A stretch of 23,291 bases of DNA from Candidatus Omnitrophota bacterium (GTDB taxonomy: Bacteria; Omnitrophota; Gorgyraeia; B26-G9), in contig QNCH01000003.1 in assembly GCA_003645745.1 (NCBI GenBank), positions 1 to 23,291 on the forward strand, written 5' to 3'. The notes below the pieces were generated by a model. The model saw nothing but the letters and a program-made list of their open reading frames with translations, searched no databases and was not told the origin of the DNA. The position numbers and the translations under genes were made by a program. Positions 22,960-23,291 of this stretch are shown in pieces; positions within the stretch are counted from its first letter, which is position 1, and every line of letters starts with the position of its first letter.

Positions 22960-22997
22960 ACGGGTTTGATAAATCAAACCCCTACGTTGTAATTTAC
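22960..22997. repeat. CFI-associated GGG hairpin, copy 2
   Basis: GGGTTTGAT and ATCAAACCC arms are followed by CCTACGTTGTAATTTAC. Except for one stem base and the outer flank it equals copy 1 at 2705-2742. It lies 44 bp from copy 3. Confidence 0.88.
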
Positions 22998-23041
22998 AAA
23001 TCAAGGGCATAAAATATTATATCTAATTTTTAATTATTGTC

Positions 23042-23081
23042 ACGGGCGGATACAGGGATCCGCCCCTACATTATAATTTAC
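23042..23081. repeat. CFI-associated GGG hairpin, copy 3
   Basis: GGGCGGAT and ATCCGCCC arms with a 6-nt loop are followed by CCTACATTATAATTTAC. The stem differs from copies 1 and 2 but stays paired; the flanks are conserved. It contains the stop codon of the CFI-box gene. Confidence 0.88.
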
Positions 23082-23291
23082 TTTATACTCATCAACGGTT
23101 TTAATATCATCCTTACCATTGCTCTAAAGCCAAATTTCTGACTGATATAATCTGCCATTTTCGGACTGTATTTATAATACAATCTTACAAATGTTTTTCC
23201 ACAATAATTTGTCAGTAAATATTTGTCTCTGAATCTACTGAGTGTTTTCACTTCTTCTGCCATTGGCGTGCCGTAGGCTGCTGTGGCAATA
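23078..23291 (-). CDS. C-terminal CFI-box domain of an exported protein (N-terminus outside window)
   Basis: The frame is open to the window edge and gives 70 residues starting IATAAYGTPMAEEVKTLSRF. It is a close relative of the last 70 residues of the 763-residue beta-helix protein: LLTNYCGKTFVRLYYKYSPK and MADYI match with few changes. The ATG at 23263 is internal to the domain and not a start. By analogy it is the C-terminal tail of a larger exported protein whose main part lies beyond the window. The CFI-box family is named after its CFIATAAYG core; its function is not established, and a sorting or anchoring role is only suggested by its constant terminal place. The stop codon lies in a dispersed hairpin repeat. 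Confidence 0.88.
   Translation of the reverse strand, partial: IATAAYGTPMAEEVKTLSRFRDKYLLTNYCGKTFVRLYYKYSPKMADYISQKFGFRAMVRMILKPLMSIK

Noticed and set aside
22848..22961. 38 extra N-terminal residues for the permease
   Set aside because: They translate the CAGGGCACAGGG repeat and its inverted arm; the family begins at the helix after MKIFFKHK.
1..23291. tRNA, rRNA or other known RNA genes
   Set aside because: I saw no cloverleaf with a TTCRANYC arm and no ribosomal RNA signature on either strand by eye; a covariance search would be needed to exclude small RNAs.

Overview
AT-rich bacterial chromosome segment holding most of the structural genes for the axial part of a Gram-negative (diderm) flagellum, all on the minus strand, bordered by metabolic and transport genes. 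P-ring and L-ring genes (flgI, flgH, flgA) imply an outer membrane. CFI-box C-terminal tails, a secreted beta-helix protein and an unusually dense load of intergenic palindromes would fit an uncultivated diderm lineage such as Omnitrophota. That taxonomic guess is inference from style, not from a marker gene.

Layout. 1-804: a SAM methyltransferase (cut by the window edge) preceded by an FmdB-type zinc-ribbon gene. 936-2561: a two-gene operon, PNPOx-like flavoprotein plus D-lactate dehydrogenase, with a clear sigma-70 promoter and an ATGA overlap. 2581-2742: a pile-up of fragments from three repeat families. 2739-5030: a 763-residue secreted parallel beta-helix protein ending in a CFI-box domain. 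5262-16946: flagellar genes, in transcription order a 51-residue unknown ORF, flgF, flgG, flgA, flgH, flgI, flgJ, flgN, flgK, flgL, flagellin, fliD. 16947-17708: no gene, mostly palindromic repeats. 17709-18629 (+): an unknown secreted coiled-coil protein. 18758-19939: dGTPase. 20238-22847: peptide-type ABC transporter genes (oppC/dppC, oppD/dppD, and an oppF/dppF lacking its usual C-terminus), without a binding protein or the partner permease. 23078-23291: the C-terminal CFI-box of a second secreted protein, cut by the window edge.

The flagellar genes supply rod (FlgF, FlgG), rod-binding protein (FlgJ), P/L rings with P-ring chaperone (FlgI, FlgH, FlgA), hook-filament junction (FlgK, FlgL) with chaperone (FlgN), filament (flagellin) and cap (FliD). 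Flagellin has a textbook sigma-28 promoter and a leader of about 190 nt rich in GGA motifs, which suggests late-class and possibly CsrA-type control. flgM, fliW, csrA, flaG and fliS are absent from the places where they often sit.

The most notable content is between the genes: at least six families of dispersed palindromic elements. They include a foldback element of about 172-181 bp with terminal inverted repeats beginning TACTCAAACG and TA flanks (two full copies, several fragments), a 132-bp palindrome lying exactly between two convergent stop codons, and hairpins that directly follow both CFI-box genes.
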